DNA of 33,471 nt from Trueperaceae bacterium (GTDB lineage Bacteria > Deinococcota > Deinococci > Deinococcales > Trueperaceae), in assembly GCA_020431825.1 (NCBI GenBank), contig JAGQHN010000002.1:57859-91329 (forward strand). The letters run 5' to 3'. The position numbers and the translations under genes are program-made. The notes under the pieces are model-generated. The model made no database searches. It was not told where the DNA came from and was given only the letters and a program-made list of their open reading frames with translations. This document shows positions 1-8,205 of this stretch, piece by piece. Positions within the stretch are counted from its first letter, which is position 1. Every line of letters begins with the position of its first letter.

Positions 1-9
1 TAAACCTGT

Positions 10-621
10 TTAGCCGCCGTACTCGTCAATATAGTCATCAATAGATGCGCGGATGACTTTTTCAGCATGAACCCGGTCATAGACGGTTTCAATCGAGACA
101 TTCACTTCTTTATCAGGAATCAGTTTATAGGTTTCAAAATAATGTCTCAGGCGATCAACCAGAACCTTGGGTAGGCCGTCAATGTCTTCAACTTTCCCCC
201 AGACATTATCATTAGCCAATACGGCAATGATTTTATCGTCTGCTTCATCATCATCGATCATTTGCAGACCGCCGACGACTCGAGCATCCAAAATAACTTC
301 AGATTTATCAACAGGGCGCTCACTGATAACACAGATATCTAAGGGGTCTCCGTCACCTTTTTTGGCATTGGGTGAGAGTTCGCCTACACGGTAACCACAG
401 TATGTCCGAGGTACAAAGCCGTAAAGTGCTGGGGGTTGCGATGAGGTGCGTTGTGGGCGGTCAACCCTCATATAACCTGTTTGCTTATCTACCTCATACT
501 TAACAAGGTCAAAAGGCGTTATCTCGATATAAGCATGCACTACAGAAGGTGGCTTAGGTCCAACCTCGAGTCCATGCCAGGGGTGCGGGCGCCAGCGGTA
601 AAAAGGTGGGGGGAATGACAT
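10..621 (-). CDS. ppa: Inorganic pyrophosphatase (family I, soluble)
   Basis: Hydrolyses pyrophosphate to two phosphates in the cytoplasm, pulling biosynthetic reactions forward. The 203-residue protein carries the family I signature DGDPLDI (about residues 90-96) with its metal-binding aspartates, the upstream stretch [15 protein letters not shown] and the [12 protein letters not shown] segment. Length and the N-terminal PWHGLEVG segment resemble the slightly longer class found in Chlamydia, Leptospira and Bacteroidetes rather than the 175-residue E. coli type. The ATG at 619-621 follows an AGGAGAA ribosome-binding site (plus-strand 625-631). It stands alone, with about 600 bp of non-coding sequence upstream. 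The identification is firm. Confidence 0.95.
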   Translation of the reverse strand: MSFPPPFYRWRPHPWHGLEVGPKPPSVVHAYIEITPFDLVKYEVDKQTGYMRVDRPQRTSSQPPALYGFVPRTYCGYRVGELSPNAKKGDGDPLDICVISERPVDKSEVILDARVVGGLQMIDDDEADDKIIAVLANDNVWGKVEDIDGLPKVLVDRLRHYFETYKLIPDKEVNVSIETVYDRVHAEKVIRASIDDYIDEYGG

Positions 622-1219
622 AGGTTCTCCTTATCATAAGGCTGAGCAAAAGTTTCGGCATTTGGTTCAGAAAACGTACTTCGTAGCTAAGCCTACGTTT
701 GCGAGCGTTATTGTTACATGATAAAGGACACAATAATGTGAGCTTTTATAGCTTAGGCCAATTCCGTTTCATTCCTTTAAACAAGGAATGAAATACGCGT
801 AGAGAATAGCCCTGAGCCAGAGCTAGCATCTTTGACGACCAAATTACCTTGATTTATAACCGCTGCGCTCACATTACGTAAAAGCGCCCAGTGGTGTAAA
901 CTTCAACCCTACACCTTAGAACTTAGCATCCCAGATGCTTTTACCTTGAACTGGCTCAAGGCTGTTTGAGAAGAATTGAAAAAAGGTATTCCTTACTATG
1001 TTTGCGAACTACTGAGTTTTATTGTCCGCAGATAAACTCGGTGCTTCGCTAACACGCTTGCCCGGGCCTTTGTAAACACACTTGAAATTCGCAAGCCCTA
1101 TCAGAACTGCTCGGGTGAATTTGCTTTGAGGCAAATTCACCCTGAAATACATAAAGAGCAAAGGGTAACCCTGGCGCTTTAGGGTAGAAAGCCCAGTCCA
1201 CCAGACAGAAGGAATGGGT
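622..1219. other. Long non-coding region with several strong hairpins
   Basis: No credible gene lies in these 598 bp. The region contains a perfect 11-bp inverted repeat with a 5-nt loop (767-777 / 783-793, TTTCATTCCTT), a perfect 12-bp inverted repeat with a 6-nt loop (1113-1124 / 1131-1142, GGGTGAATTTGC), and a long-range imperfect pair (AGCCCTGAGCCAG 808-820 with CTGGCTCAAGGCT 951-963, plus AGCATCT 825-831 with AGATGCT 933-939). None is followed by a T-run, so they are not ordinary intrinsic terminators. A structured RNA or decayed small repeats are possible. Confidence 0.5.
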
Positions 1220-2275
1220 TTAGGTCACGGGCCTCTGGCCGAAACTAGACATGAGCTGACCAAGATCTAACGTTTTTGAACGCTTCAAAATGCTTTCTGA
1301 ATGACTGGCATAAAGCGTTTTACCCCGCTCGAGCTCATGACCAAACTGGTTTCTAAGCTCCTGAGTATTTAGCTGGCGACCATTAGCATAATGATTTTTT
1401 GCTACTACACCAATCGCATAGGTAGTCGCAAAGGACATGACTGGCCCCGTACTTGCCTGCGTCACCTTTTTAACCGTTTTACCCACCTTCTTACCCAAGA
1501 GTTCTTTGGCAGCCCCGCCAAGGAATTTGCGCACAAAACCTTCCAAAACCTGCGAACCCATACCTACTCCGAGGGTTGCCAGAAGCTCTTTGGCATGACT
1601 CTGATCAAGCTGGTAGCCGTAATCTCTAGCAATGTCATGGACCATTTTGAGCTGTAAGGGTAAAACCGCCATCGTTGCTAATGATTGAGGCAAAAGCTCG
1701 AGCGCGCCTGCGATGACCGCATACTGTGTAATATTGGTTTCTGACTGGTCTGACGTTCTTGTTAAAGCTGCCTGTTCATGGCGCAGATCTTGCGCTGGCA
1801 CTTGCATCTGGCCCAGAGGATCTGCCACCATGGCTTCTAATGCCTGTGGAGAAGAAACCAACGTATCTGCCTGATGGATAAAAGCATCTGCCTCAGTTTT
1901 TGAAACCCCGAGCAGCTGTCCAAGTTGCTGTATAAAGGACTGCTCAGCAGGATTAAGCCTGCCATCTGCCTCACAAATACTGGTCGCCATTTCAAAGGCC
2001 AGCATTTTTTCTTCAGCACTCGTCAAACGGCTTGTTTCTTTTGGCAGCGTGGTTTCTTTGAGCAAAACCTTTTTGTAGATGTTGCTCGCATCGGCAGCCT
2101 GAAAGGTATCAAAAATTGACTTGAGCTTGGTGCGTTCCTGATCATCCTTTTGCCCGTCCGCCAGAGCTGCCATCAGGCAAATCGCAAGGATGGCCTCATC
2201 CCGCTGCCCGGCTGGAATCAGCTCAGGCTGCTCAAGCAAAAAAGCTGTATTTTCTTGATGATTAAAATCCGACAT
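1220..2275 (-). CDS. TerB-like / DUF697 domain protein
   Basis: 351 residues. The N-terminal half (about 20-140) looks like an all-helical TerB-type domain, with the repeated pattern 'LAICLMAALADGQKDDQE' and 'ATSICEADGRLNPAEQSFI', each pairing a hydrophobic helix with an acidic DG turn. The middle (about 180-270) resembles DUF697: 'ITQYAVIAGALELLPQS', 'LPLQLKMVHDIARDYGY' and a glycine-rich hydrophobic hairpin, suggesting membrane association. TerB folds are linked to tellurite and stress responses, DUF697 to YcjF-like inner-membrane proteins; the substrate is unknown. The ATG (2273-2275) is preceded by AAAGGAG (plus-strand 2281-2287). The gene is isolated between two long non-coding stretches. 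Domain calls are from pattern memory; function is not assigned. Confidence 0.75.
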   Translation of the reverse strand: MSDFNHQENTAFLLEQPELIPAGQRDEAILAICLMAALADGQKDDQERTKLKSIFDTFQAADASNIYKKVLLKETTLPKETSRLTSAEEKMLAFEMATSICEADGRLNPAEQSFIQQLGQLLGVSKTEADAFIHQADTLVSSPQALEAMVADPLGQMQVPAQDLRHEQAALTRTSDQSETNITQYAVIAGALELLPQSLATMAVLPLQLKMVHDIARDYGYQLDQSHAKELLATLGVGMGSQVLEGFVRKFLGGAAKELLGKKVGKTVKKVTQASTGPVMSFATTYAIGVVAKNHYANGRQLNTQELRNQFGHELERGKTLYASHSESILKRSKTLDLGQLMSSFGQRPVT

Positions 2276-3037
2276 TATTACTCCTTTATCTTTTTCACGT
2301 GGGTGTACTTAAGGCCAATGACATTTGATTTATGCTTAAACTAAGCGGTTAATCAAAAAAACTTGAGAGCTCTTAAACACACAGCAAACAAGGTCATAAA
2401 AATTAAGTTTTAAAATGTAAATTAAGAGCTACTATTCAATGGAATTTAAATCTCGGAAATGATCTACCTGATTCCAACGACCCCCACAAAGGAACGTAAA
2501 AACACGCTTCACCCGGAAGATAGAATTTGGCATCACAGCTTTTACTATATCCGAGTATTTTACTTGGTATTGTGTTCTTAATTGCAAATTTCTAATGATT
2601 CTCTGCAGCGTGCCACCTTAGCCTCGCGCCCCAAATCCCTGAAAACTTTTGGGATTTGCCAAAAGAAACAAGCTGCTTGAATCAGGTTCCTTAAGAACAC
2701 AAGCTCGAGCCTGCGGTGATTAATCGAAGTGTTTTGCACCTAACGGTAGCAGTAGCACAAAACTTGGGTGTACGAGCTTCCTGGGTCTAATTCCCGGAGC
2801 TTCGGACGTTGTCTTACAGGACAGTAAAAGTTCTCTTGGTGGTAATAAGACCAGTTTGAGCAGACTTTTAGCATTTGAGCTTAGCGGCAGAGTCATGCAC
2901 GAAGTGGTTGAAGAAAATCCTTGCCTGGCTTCCTTTTATGAAGACCTAGCAGCTTACGCTTTTCTATAGCCTAAAGTTTCAAGGTTGTCTAATAAAGGTA
3001 TAGATTTAAAGTTCATCACTAGCTGAGCAAGCTGCTG
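2276..3037. other. Long non-coding region
   Basis: No recognised gene lies in these 762 bp between the divergent TerB-like gene and galT. The first 350 bp are AT-rich. An 8-bp inverted repeat CAAATCCC / GGGATTTG (2632-2639 / 2651-2658) forms a plausible hairpin with an 11-nt loop. One CTCGAG copy sits at 2704. A stop-free 82-codon stretch (2724-2969, plus) lacks a convincing start and is not called. Confidence 0.5.
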
Positions 3038-3041
3038 TTGC

Positions 3042-3047
3042 TAGACT
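3042..3047 (+). promoter_or_regulatory. -10-like hexamer for galT (leaderless)
   Basis: TAGACT lies 8 nt upstream of the ATG at 3056 and there is no Shine-Dalgarno, which fits leaderless transcription. It also argues against the upstream TTG at 3038, which would overlap the promoter. No clear -35 is visible. Confidence 0.45.
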
Positions 3048-3055
3048 GCCTCTTG

Positions 3056-4051
3056 ATGTCGCAGCTTCGCAAAGATCCTTTTGGACCAGGTTGGGTAATC
3101 ATTTCTCCTGAGAGGGGTATTGAGCCATCGGATTTTGGCAGTGTGAGGAGCAAAGCCAAAACATCGCCTTTATCTCCCGGAAATGAGAAGCTTTTTGGCC
3201 AGGAACGGCAGGCACTGAGACCTCAGCACTCGAGTGTGGGCAGCCCTGACTGGCAGATACGTGTAGTAGATATGCCGCAGGCGCTCTTAAGCCCTAAAGA
3301 CTTCTTGGTGAGCGAGGAAGGGCCATTTATAGCTGCCAGCAGTAGTGGTTATCAGGAACTGATTATTGAGCACCCTGATGCCCGGATGACCCTTGAAAAT
3401 ATGCCCAAGGAACATTTGCGACAGGTCATAAAAATTTACCGGGACAGACTGGCTTTTTTGGGCTCGAGACCGGGCATCGAACATGTGCAGCTTAGTCGGA
3501 ATGCAGGTCAGGTCGCTGGAGCACATTATGACCATCCGCATGCGAACCTTTTGGCCTTGCCGGTAAAAAATCGCTGGCTTGAAGAGGAGCTCGAGACCGC
3601 AAATGACTATTATGAAAAATCTCACAGTTGTGTGTTCTGTGATGTCATACGGGCAGAGTTAAAACGCAAAGAGCGCCTTATCAGCCACAACAAACATTTT
3701 CTGGCTATTACCCCGTATGCCTCTAAAACCCCCTTTGAAACCTGGATATTTCCTGCTCAGCACAGCAGTAGTTTTGCTACTTTAGCGACCAATGTCATTG
3801 ATGATCTGGCTGATCTGATGAAAGCAGTTTTGCACTCCATTAATAGCGTGCTTGATTATCCACCTTACAATATGGTACTCCATACGTTGCCTAATGAGGC
3901 CAATGATAGGTATCATTGGCATATTGAGCTTTTGCCTCGTTTAACCAGACAGGCGGGTTTTGACTGGAGTACTGGGTTTTACGTGAACCCAACCCCACCA
4001 GAAGATGCTGCGCGTTTCTTAAAAGAGGCTCTCATGATGCAAGGAGTCTAA
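3056..4051 (+). CDS. galT: Galactose-1-phosphate uridylyltransferase family protein
   Basis: About 331 residues from the ATG at 3056. GalT transfers UMP between UDP-glucose and galactose-1-phosphate (Leloir pathway). Family landmarks are the N-terminal 'RKDPFGPGWVIISPERG', the active-site HPHAN motif (HxH, with the nucleophilic His) followed by LLALP, a putative zinc pair CVFC, and the C-terminal 'YHWHIELLPRLTRQAGF' and 'GTGFYVNPTPPE'-like block (here STGFYVNPTPPE) typical of bacterial GalT. The canonical GalT sequence is HPHGQ; here it is HPHAN, so a related nucleotidyltransferase such as an ADP-glucose phosphorylase-like enzyme is possible. It is followed with no gap by the FtsB-like gene, whose ribosome-binding site lies inside the galT 3' end. 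Confidence 0.85.
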   Translation: MSQLRKDPFGPGWVIISPERGIEPSDFGSVRSKAKTSPLSPGNEKLFGQERQALRPQHSSVGSPDWQIRVVDMPQALLSPKDFLVSEEGPFIAASSSGYQELIIEHPDARMTLENMPKEHLRQVIKIYRDRLAFLGSRPGIEHVQLSRNAGQVAGAHYDHPHANLLALPVKNRWLEEELETANDYYEKSHSCVFCDVIRAELKRKERLISHNKHFLAITPYASKTPFETWIFPAQHSSSFATLATNVIDDLADLMKAVLHSINSVLDYPPYNMVLHTLPNEANDRYHWHIELLPRLTRQAGFDWSTGFYVNPTPPEDAARFLKEALMMQGV

Positions 4052-4423
4052 ATGGCCATACAGTCTGGCTTTAGCAGCCAGGGAAACTCAGAACGTTCAA
4101 GTCCCCCCAGGACCATGATAAGGGGCAGTGATTTGCTGTTTCTGATTTTGGCTATTGTAGGCAGCCTTCATGTTATGACCATGATTGGCATAGAAAGCTA
4201 CCGCATTATCAAAAATATGCAGGGTATAGAAGTTTTGCAGGGGGATATTCAGAAACTAGAAGCTGAAATTGCGGTTATGGATGAGATCAATCTCTATGCC
4301 GACGATGATTTTATGGAAGCATTGGCCCGCTGTCAGAGTTATTACTACCCTGAAGAGCAGCGCTATATTTCCGATATTCCTGAAGAAACGGTCATTTCTT
4401 TAGCCTGTCCGTCTATTTACTAA
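4052..4423 (+). CDS. FtsB/DivIC-like septum formation initiator family protein
   Basis: 123 residues with the bitopic plan of divisome proteins FtsB/DivIC/FtsL: a cytoplasmic Ser/Pro-rich N-terminus (1-25), one transmembrane helix (about 27-50, LLFLILAIVGSLHVMTMIGI), a coiled-coil stretch (about 55-80, EVLQGDIQKLEAEIAVMDE) and a C-terminal 'DDDFMEALARCQSYYYPEEQ' segment resembling the D-x3-hEx-AR-x2-yy-pgE tail of FtsB. The start codon directly abuts the galT stop; AAGGAG (4041-4046) precedes it by 5 nt. Likely role: recruitment of division peptidoglycan synthases. The family is divergent, so the assignment rests on architecture. Confidence 0.65.
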   Translation: MAIQSGFSSQGNSERSSPPRTMIRGSDLLFLILAIVGSLHVMTMIGIESYRIIKNMQGIEVLQGDIQKLEAEIAVMDEINLYADDDFMEALARCQSYYYPEEQRYISDIPEETVISLACPSIY

Positions 4424-4524
4424 AGACGCTTTTTCCTATCTCAATTTGTAGTTATGCGGGCTAATTTGGCGGGGCACTAGCCTGTTTGCAAGCCAAAACT
4501 AATCCTTGGCTCGAGTCTTTTGGG

Positions 4525-4530
4525 TAAGAT
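4525..4530 (+). promoter_or_regulatory. -10-like hexamer for DUF5693 gene
   Basis: TAAGAT ends 9 nt before the ATG at 4540 with no Shine-Dalgarno between, consistent with a leaderless transcript starting near the start codon. Confidence 0.4.
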
Positions 4531-4539
4531 ACGTTTTTG

Positions 4540-6366
4540 ATGCTGAAACGACTTTTGTGGCTGTTAATAATTCTTAGTTTAATCCCAGCGTTTTTTCTGG
4601 TGGTCAAACGTATTCGTGCAGAAGGTAGCCAGCGCACCGTTACTCTGGTCATGGATGAGCAGGCTCTGGCAACTCAGGCAGAATATTATGGGATGACCGC
4701 TTTTGAACTGGGGGAGCACTACCGCACCCTGGGGCTTAATGGCGTTGCCATCTATGAAGAAACGGTCTCGAGTTTTGCCGCCAAAGATGAAATCGTCATG
4801 CTTTTTGGCTCGAGCCTTAAGTCGGAAGCTCTGCTAAACGGTCTGGACGTTCCTGACCTTCCCAGTGATAGCCTTTTGTTAACTGAATTGCAGCCAGGTT
4901 CACTCGGCGCTCTCATAAATAAAGTTGAACCCAAGCCTGAAGAGCTTGAATTTAGTAACCGCGACTGGTATGTCTTTCAAGGCGTGAATGCTTCAAGACC
5001 CGTAGGCCCAAGACGAGAAACCATACAGGAGTGGTCAGAGGCTGGATGGGACATTGCTTATCGTCCAAGAAGTTATCCAAATATGGTTAATATTGGCGCT
5101 GACTACCCTCCAGAAGCGCACTACCTGATTTATCACGGTTTGCAGGTTGCCGGGCATCCGGGTGAACTTGATGATGTGGTCAGGGTGTCACAAAATTATA
5201 TAACCGGGATTATTGAAGGCACTCCGCAAGAGGGTATGCAGGAGATCAGTCAGAAAATTCCAACCGCCAGGGTGCTTAGCTTTAACCAGGATTACATCAA
5301 TGAAAAACTGAGTCCTCAAGATCTGGTGGATAAATACTTGCTGGCAGCCAATGAGCGCGGTATTCGCATTTTGTACTTACGCCCTTATATTGAGACTCAG
5401 CAGGGGGATATGCTGCAAAACACCGATGAAATGCTGACGAAATTGGTGGCTACTTTAGAGGGAGAGGGCTACAAGATTGGGCCTTTGCCGGTGCTCGAGT
5501 TTAACTATCACCCAAGCCCGCTGCTTCGTGCCCTAAGCAGTATTGGCATCATTGCTGCGCTTATTTTGCTGGCCTTGCTTTATCCAGGTATCTGGGGCGT
5601 GTTGGTGGCCTTAGCGGTAGCTGCTTTGGGATTATTAGCTGGCAAACTGGACTGGGATGCTTTAGCGCTGATTGCAGCGCTTAGTTTTCCGGTACTGGGC
5701 TATGGTTATTTTTCAAAGAGGCTTATTAATATTGGTCTGGCAACGCTGATTAGTTTGGCAGGGGTAGTCTTACTGGCAGCTGTTGGTAGTGATCAGGAAG
5801 CGATGATGGCAATCAGGCCATTTGCCGGCGTGGCAGCCACGCTGGTGATTCCACCTGCTTTATTTTTATTTCACTATGCGCTAAAGTACCGCCGTCCGGC
5901 GGCCTGGCTCACTGATTTCTGGCAAGCTCCTATTCAGCTTGGTCATGTCATTATTTTTATGCTGGGCATTGCTGCGCTTGGTCTGATTGTTTTACGCCGC
6001 GGTAACTTTCCTATCATTGGTGCGAGCGAAGCTGAGCTTGCCCTGAGGCAGTGGCTTTCAGGGCTTTTTGTAAGACCCAGATTTAAAGAGCTAATAGGTC
6101 ATCCTTTGGGGGTTTTGGGGTTAGCTAATAGGGACTGGCCCGAGTGGATTCGCGCGCTCCTGTTAACAGGTGGAGTTATTTCTCAGGCAACCATTATGAA
6201 TAGCTTTAGCCATTACCACACGCCCCTCCTGATTTCTTTGCAGAGAACCCTTATTGCGCTCATCATTGGCCTCATTATTGGCTTTGTTGCGCTGCCGCTG
6301 GTTCGCCTGACTATAAGGCTGGTAAGGCGCTGGTTAGCCAGCGCTCCACGACCTCGGCAGGCATGA
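4540..6366 (+). CDS. DUF5693 family polytopic membrane protein
   Basis: About 608 residues. An N-terminal signal-anchor (about 3-22) is followed by a large extracytoplasmic domain (about 30-325) and then a C-terminal half with roughly seven to nine hydrophobic helices (e.g. LSSIGIIAALILLALLYPG, LIALIIGLIIGFVALPLV). This layout and the downstream csaB match the DUF5693 family, which is commonly paired with CsaB in Firmicutes, cyanobacteria and Deinococcota. Its exact job is unknown; a role in envelope polysaccharide pyruvylation or S-layer anchoring is inferred from the neighbour. Its stop overlaps the csaB start (ATGA at 6363-6366), indicating translational coupling. ATG 4540 is preferred over the TTG immediately before it. 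Confidence 0.8.
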   Translation: MLKRLLWLLIILSLIPAFFLVVKRIRAEGSQRTVTLVMDEQALATQAEYYGMTAFELGEHYRTLGLNGVAIYEETVSSFAAKDEIVMLFGSSLKSEALLNGLDVPDLPSDSLLLTELQPGSLGALINKVEPKPEELEFSNRDWYVFQGVNASRPVGPRRETIQEWSEAGWDIAYRPRSYPNMVNIGADYPPEAHYLIYHGLQVAGHPGELDDVVRVSQNYITGIIEGTPQEGMQEISQKIPTARVLSFNQDYINEKLSPQDLVDKYLLAANERGIRILYLRPYIETQQGDMLQNTDEMLTKLVATLEGEGYKIGPLPVLEFNYHPSPLLRALSSIGIIAALILLALLYPGIWGVLVALAVAALGLLAGKLDWDALALIAALSFPVLGYGYFSKRLINIGLATLISLAGVVLLAAVGSDQEAMMAIRPFAGVAATLVIPPALFLFHYALKYRRPAAWLTDFWQAPIQLGHVIIFMLGIAALGLIVLRRGNFPIIGASEAELALRQWLSGLFVRPRFKELIGHPLGVLGLANRDWPEWIRALLLTGGVISQATIMNSFSHYHTPLLISLQRTLIALIIGLIIGFVALPLVRLTIRLVRRWLASAPRPRQA

Positions 6367-7346
6367 AAGTTTTAATCAGCGGCTACTACGGCTATCAAAA
6401 TTGGGGGGATGAGTCGCTGCTAACGGGCTTGCTTGGTCAACTTATACAATACGGGCATCAGCCAACGGTATTTTCTGCCAAACCTGAGACAACAGAGAAG
6501 TTGCATAAGGTCAAAGCTGTGCACCGCTATAAGGCAGTTTTACCTGCTCTTTTGCAGACGGACGCCCTTATTTCTGGTGGGGGTGGGCTTTTGCAGGATA
6601 AAACCAGCCGCCGCAGTCTGAAGTATTATTTGGGACTTATTCGCCTGGCTAAAGTCCTGGGTAAGAAAGTCATCATTTATGGTCAATCTGTGGGCCCTTT
6701 GAGTGACTGGGGTAAGGGGTCGGTGAAGCGTGCTCTAAGGAATACGTGTATTGCTGTAAGAGATGAGGCGTCACAAGCCCTATTAAAAACGCTAGGTCTT
6801 GACTCGAGCCTGGTTGCCGATGCCGCGCTGCTTATGCCAGCGCCTGAAAATGTTGAGAAAGCTGCTAGGGTCCTGCTTATTCCCAGACACGGCTATCCTG
6901 AAATCACCAGTGCTCTGGCTGCTCTGGCTCGAGCCTTAACTGATTTGGACAGACCTGTTGCTATGACTGCGGTACAGCCAGATGAAGATGACCGGGAACT
7001 CGAGCGCCTGCTCCACACGGTGCCCAGCGTAAAATATCTGCCTGCCAAAACCCCTCAGGAACTTCTAGCGATTATTTCGGGCTCGAGTTATGTGGTTTCA
7101 GCTCGTCTGCACGGACTGGTACTGGCTGCGCGAGCAGGAACTGCCTATGCCGGTCTAATTTATGACCCAAAGGTGCGAGCCTTTTTAACAGAAACAGGCG
7201 CCCATGCTTTTGACTTACCGATAGATGAAGAAAAGCTGGTTTTAACAGTGCTCGAGCAAAAGCGCCAGGATGACGCTCTGGTACAGGCCATGATGGGTCG
7301 GGCTACCGAAGGTATGGCGTGGCTCAATACGCAGCTCGAGTCTTAA
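6363..7346 (+). CDS. csaB: Polysaccharide pyruvyl transferase CsaB
   Basis: 327 residues. CsaB adds ketal-linked pyruvate to a secondary cell-wall polysaccharide, creating the ligand for SLH-domain S-layer proteins. Recognisable features are the N-terminal 'VLISGYYGYQNWGDE', 'DALISGGGGLLQD' (about 88-100), 'VIIYGQSVGPL', 'AVRDEAS', and the C-terminal 'YVVSARLHGLVLAARAG' with the conserved RLHG motif. The start codon overlaps the stop of the DUF5693 gene by 4 nt, so the two are probably made and act together. Six CTCGAG copies occur between 6803 and 7340. The assignment is firm for the family; the substrate in this organism is inferred. Confidence 0.9.
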   Translation: MKVLISGYYGYQNWGDESLLTGLLGQLIQYGHQPTVFSAKPETTEKLHKVKAVHRYKAVLPALLQTDALISGGGGLLQDKTSRRSLKYYLGLIRLAKVLGKKVIIYGQSVGPLSDWGKGSVKRALRNTCIAVRDEASQALLKTLGLDSSLVADAALLMPAPENVEKAARVLLIPRHGYPEITSALAALARALTDLDRPVAMTAVQPDEDDRELERLLHTVPSVKYLPAKTPQELLAIISGSSYVVSARLHGLVLAARAGTAYAGLIYDPKVRAFLTETGAHAFDLPIDEEKLVLTVLEQKRQDDALVQAMMGRATEGMAWLNTQLES

Positions 7347-7407
7347 CAGGCTGCATCCTCCAGAGCCTTTTGCTAATAGACCTGCCGCACTCCCGGCAAA
7401 AAAGCGC

Positions 7408-7413
7408 TAGACT
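7408..7413 (+). promoter_or_regulatory. -10-like hexamer for TPR gene
   Basis: TAGACT lies exactly 6 nt upstream of the ATG at 7420 with no Shine-Dalgarno, the spacing expected for a leaderless mRNA. Confidence 0.45.
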
Positions 7414-7419
7414 TAAGCC

Positions 7420-8169
7420 ATGCGAAAACTTCTGTGCCTAGGTTTCTTTTTACTTTCCATCAGCTGGGCACAAAGCCTTTTGGAGCAAATGCAAAGTACG
7501 CTGGATGATGGTTACTACGCCGTTGCGGCTCAGGTTCTGGGGCCAGAACTGGTTGCCGACAGCAGTTTTAGCGAGAATGCCGAAGCTCATTATCTCTATG
7601 CTAACGCCCTCTTTTTAACTTCAAACATTGCTGATGCTAGAGCGCAGCTAGATCAGGCCATCAGCCTAAGTAGCACCTCACTAGCACGCTATGATCACCT
7701 CAATGGTTTACTTTATGCCGCCGAAGGTCGCTTTAGTCAGGCCCTCGAGACTCTGCGCGTTACCTTTGAAAAGAGTGCCGATTATGAAACGGCTATGGAC
7801 TGGGGTCGCATCGCCTGGCAGGCAGGTAATCTTGATGAAGCCTTAGAAGCCTTTGGCAAGGCTGCGGAGACCAGTCAGGGACAAAAAGAACTCTGGCCTT
7901 TTTTAAATCGCGGCCGCATTTTGAAGGATCAGGCCAACTTTGATGGAGCACTCGAGGCGTTTAACCAGGCTATTGAAGTCTTTAGTGCCAATGACGCTTC
8001 GGTAGGTGATTTGCCGTCGCCCGGCTATGTTGAAGCGTTTTATCAGCTGGGAACGGTATACGAAGCTTTAGGCAATGTACAAGAAGCAAGACTCAATTAC
8101 GAAAGTGCCATAACGATTGGGGCGAATTATCCCCTGGCAGTACAGGCACTCGAGCGTTTAGGCAACTAG
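7420..8169 (+). CDS. Exported tetratricopeptide-repeat protein
   Basis: 249 residues. An N-terminal Sec signal (MRKLLCLGFFLLSISWAQS, probable cleavage after SWA) is followed by about five to six 34-residue TPR helix pairs; clear units are 'AEAHYLYANALFLTSNIADA', 'ARYDHLNGLLYAAEGRFSQA', 'AMDWGRIAWQAGNLDEALEA', 'GRILKDQANFDGALEAF' and 'AFYQLGTVYEALGNVQEA'. Such proteins serve as periplasmic or surface scaffolds for protein-protein contacts. The partner is unknown, although it sits just downstream of the envelope genes DUF5693/csaB and upstream of aroA. Confidence 0.8.
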   Translation: MRKLLCLGFFLLSISWAQSLLEQMQSTLDDGYYAVAAQVLGPELVADSSFSENAEAHYLYANALFLTSNIADARAQLDQAISLSSTSLARYDHLNGLLYAAEGRFSQALETLRVTFEKSADYETAMDWGRIAWQAGNLDEALEAFGKAAETSQGQKELWPFLNRGRILKDQANFDGALEAFNQAIEVFSANDASVGDLPSPGYVEAFYQLGTVYEALGNVQEARLNYESAITIGANYPLAVQALERLGN

Positions 8170-8205
8170 CGCTTTTACCCCCATTTTTTGTTAGGCTAGA
8201 GTGTT

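Noticed and set aside
2724-2969. 82-codon stop-free stretch on the plus strand in the non-coding region before galT
   Set aside because: No start codon with a ribosome-binding site or -10 except a late ATG leaving 25 codons, and no recognisable protein pattern.
3038-3055. TTG start for galT
   Set aside because: It overlaps a TAGACT -10; the family-like sequence begins at ATG 3056.
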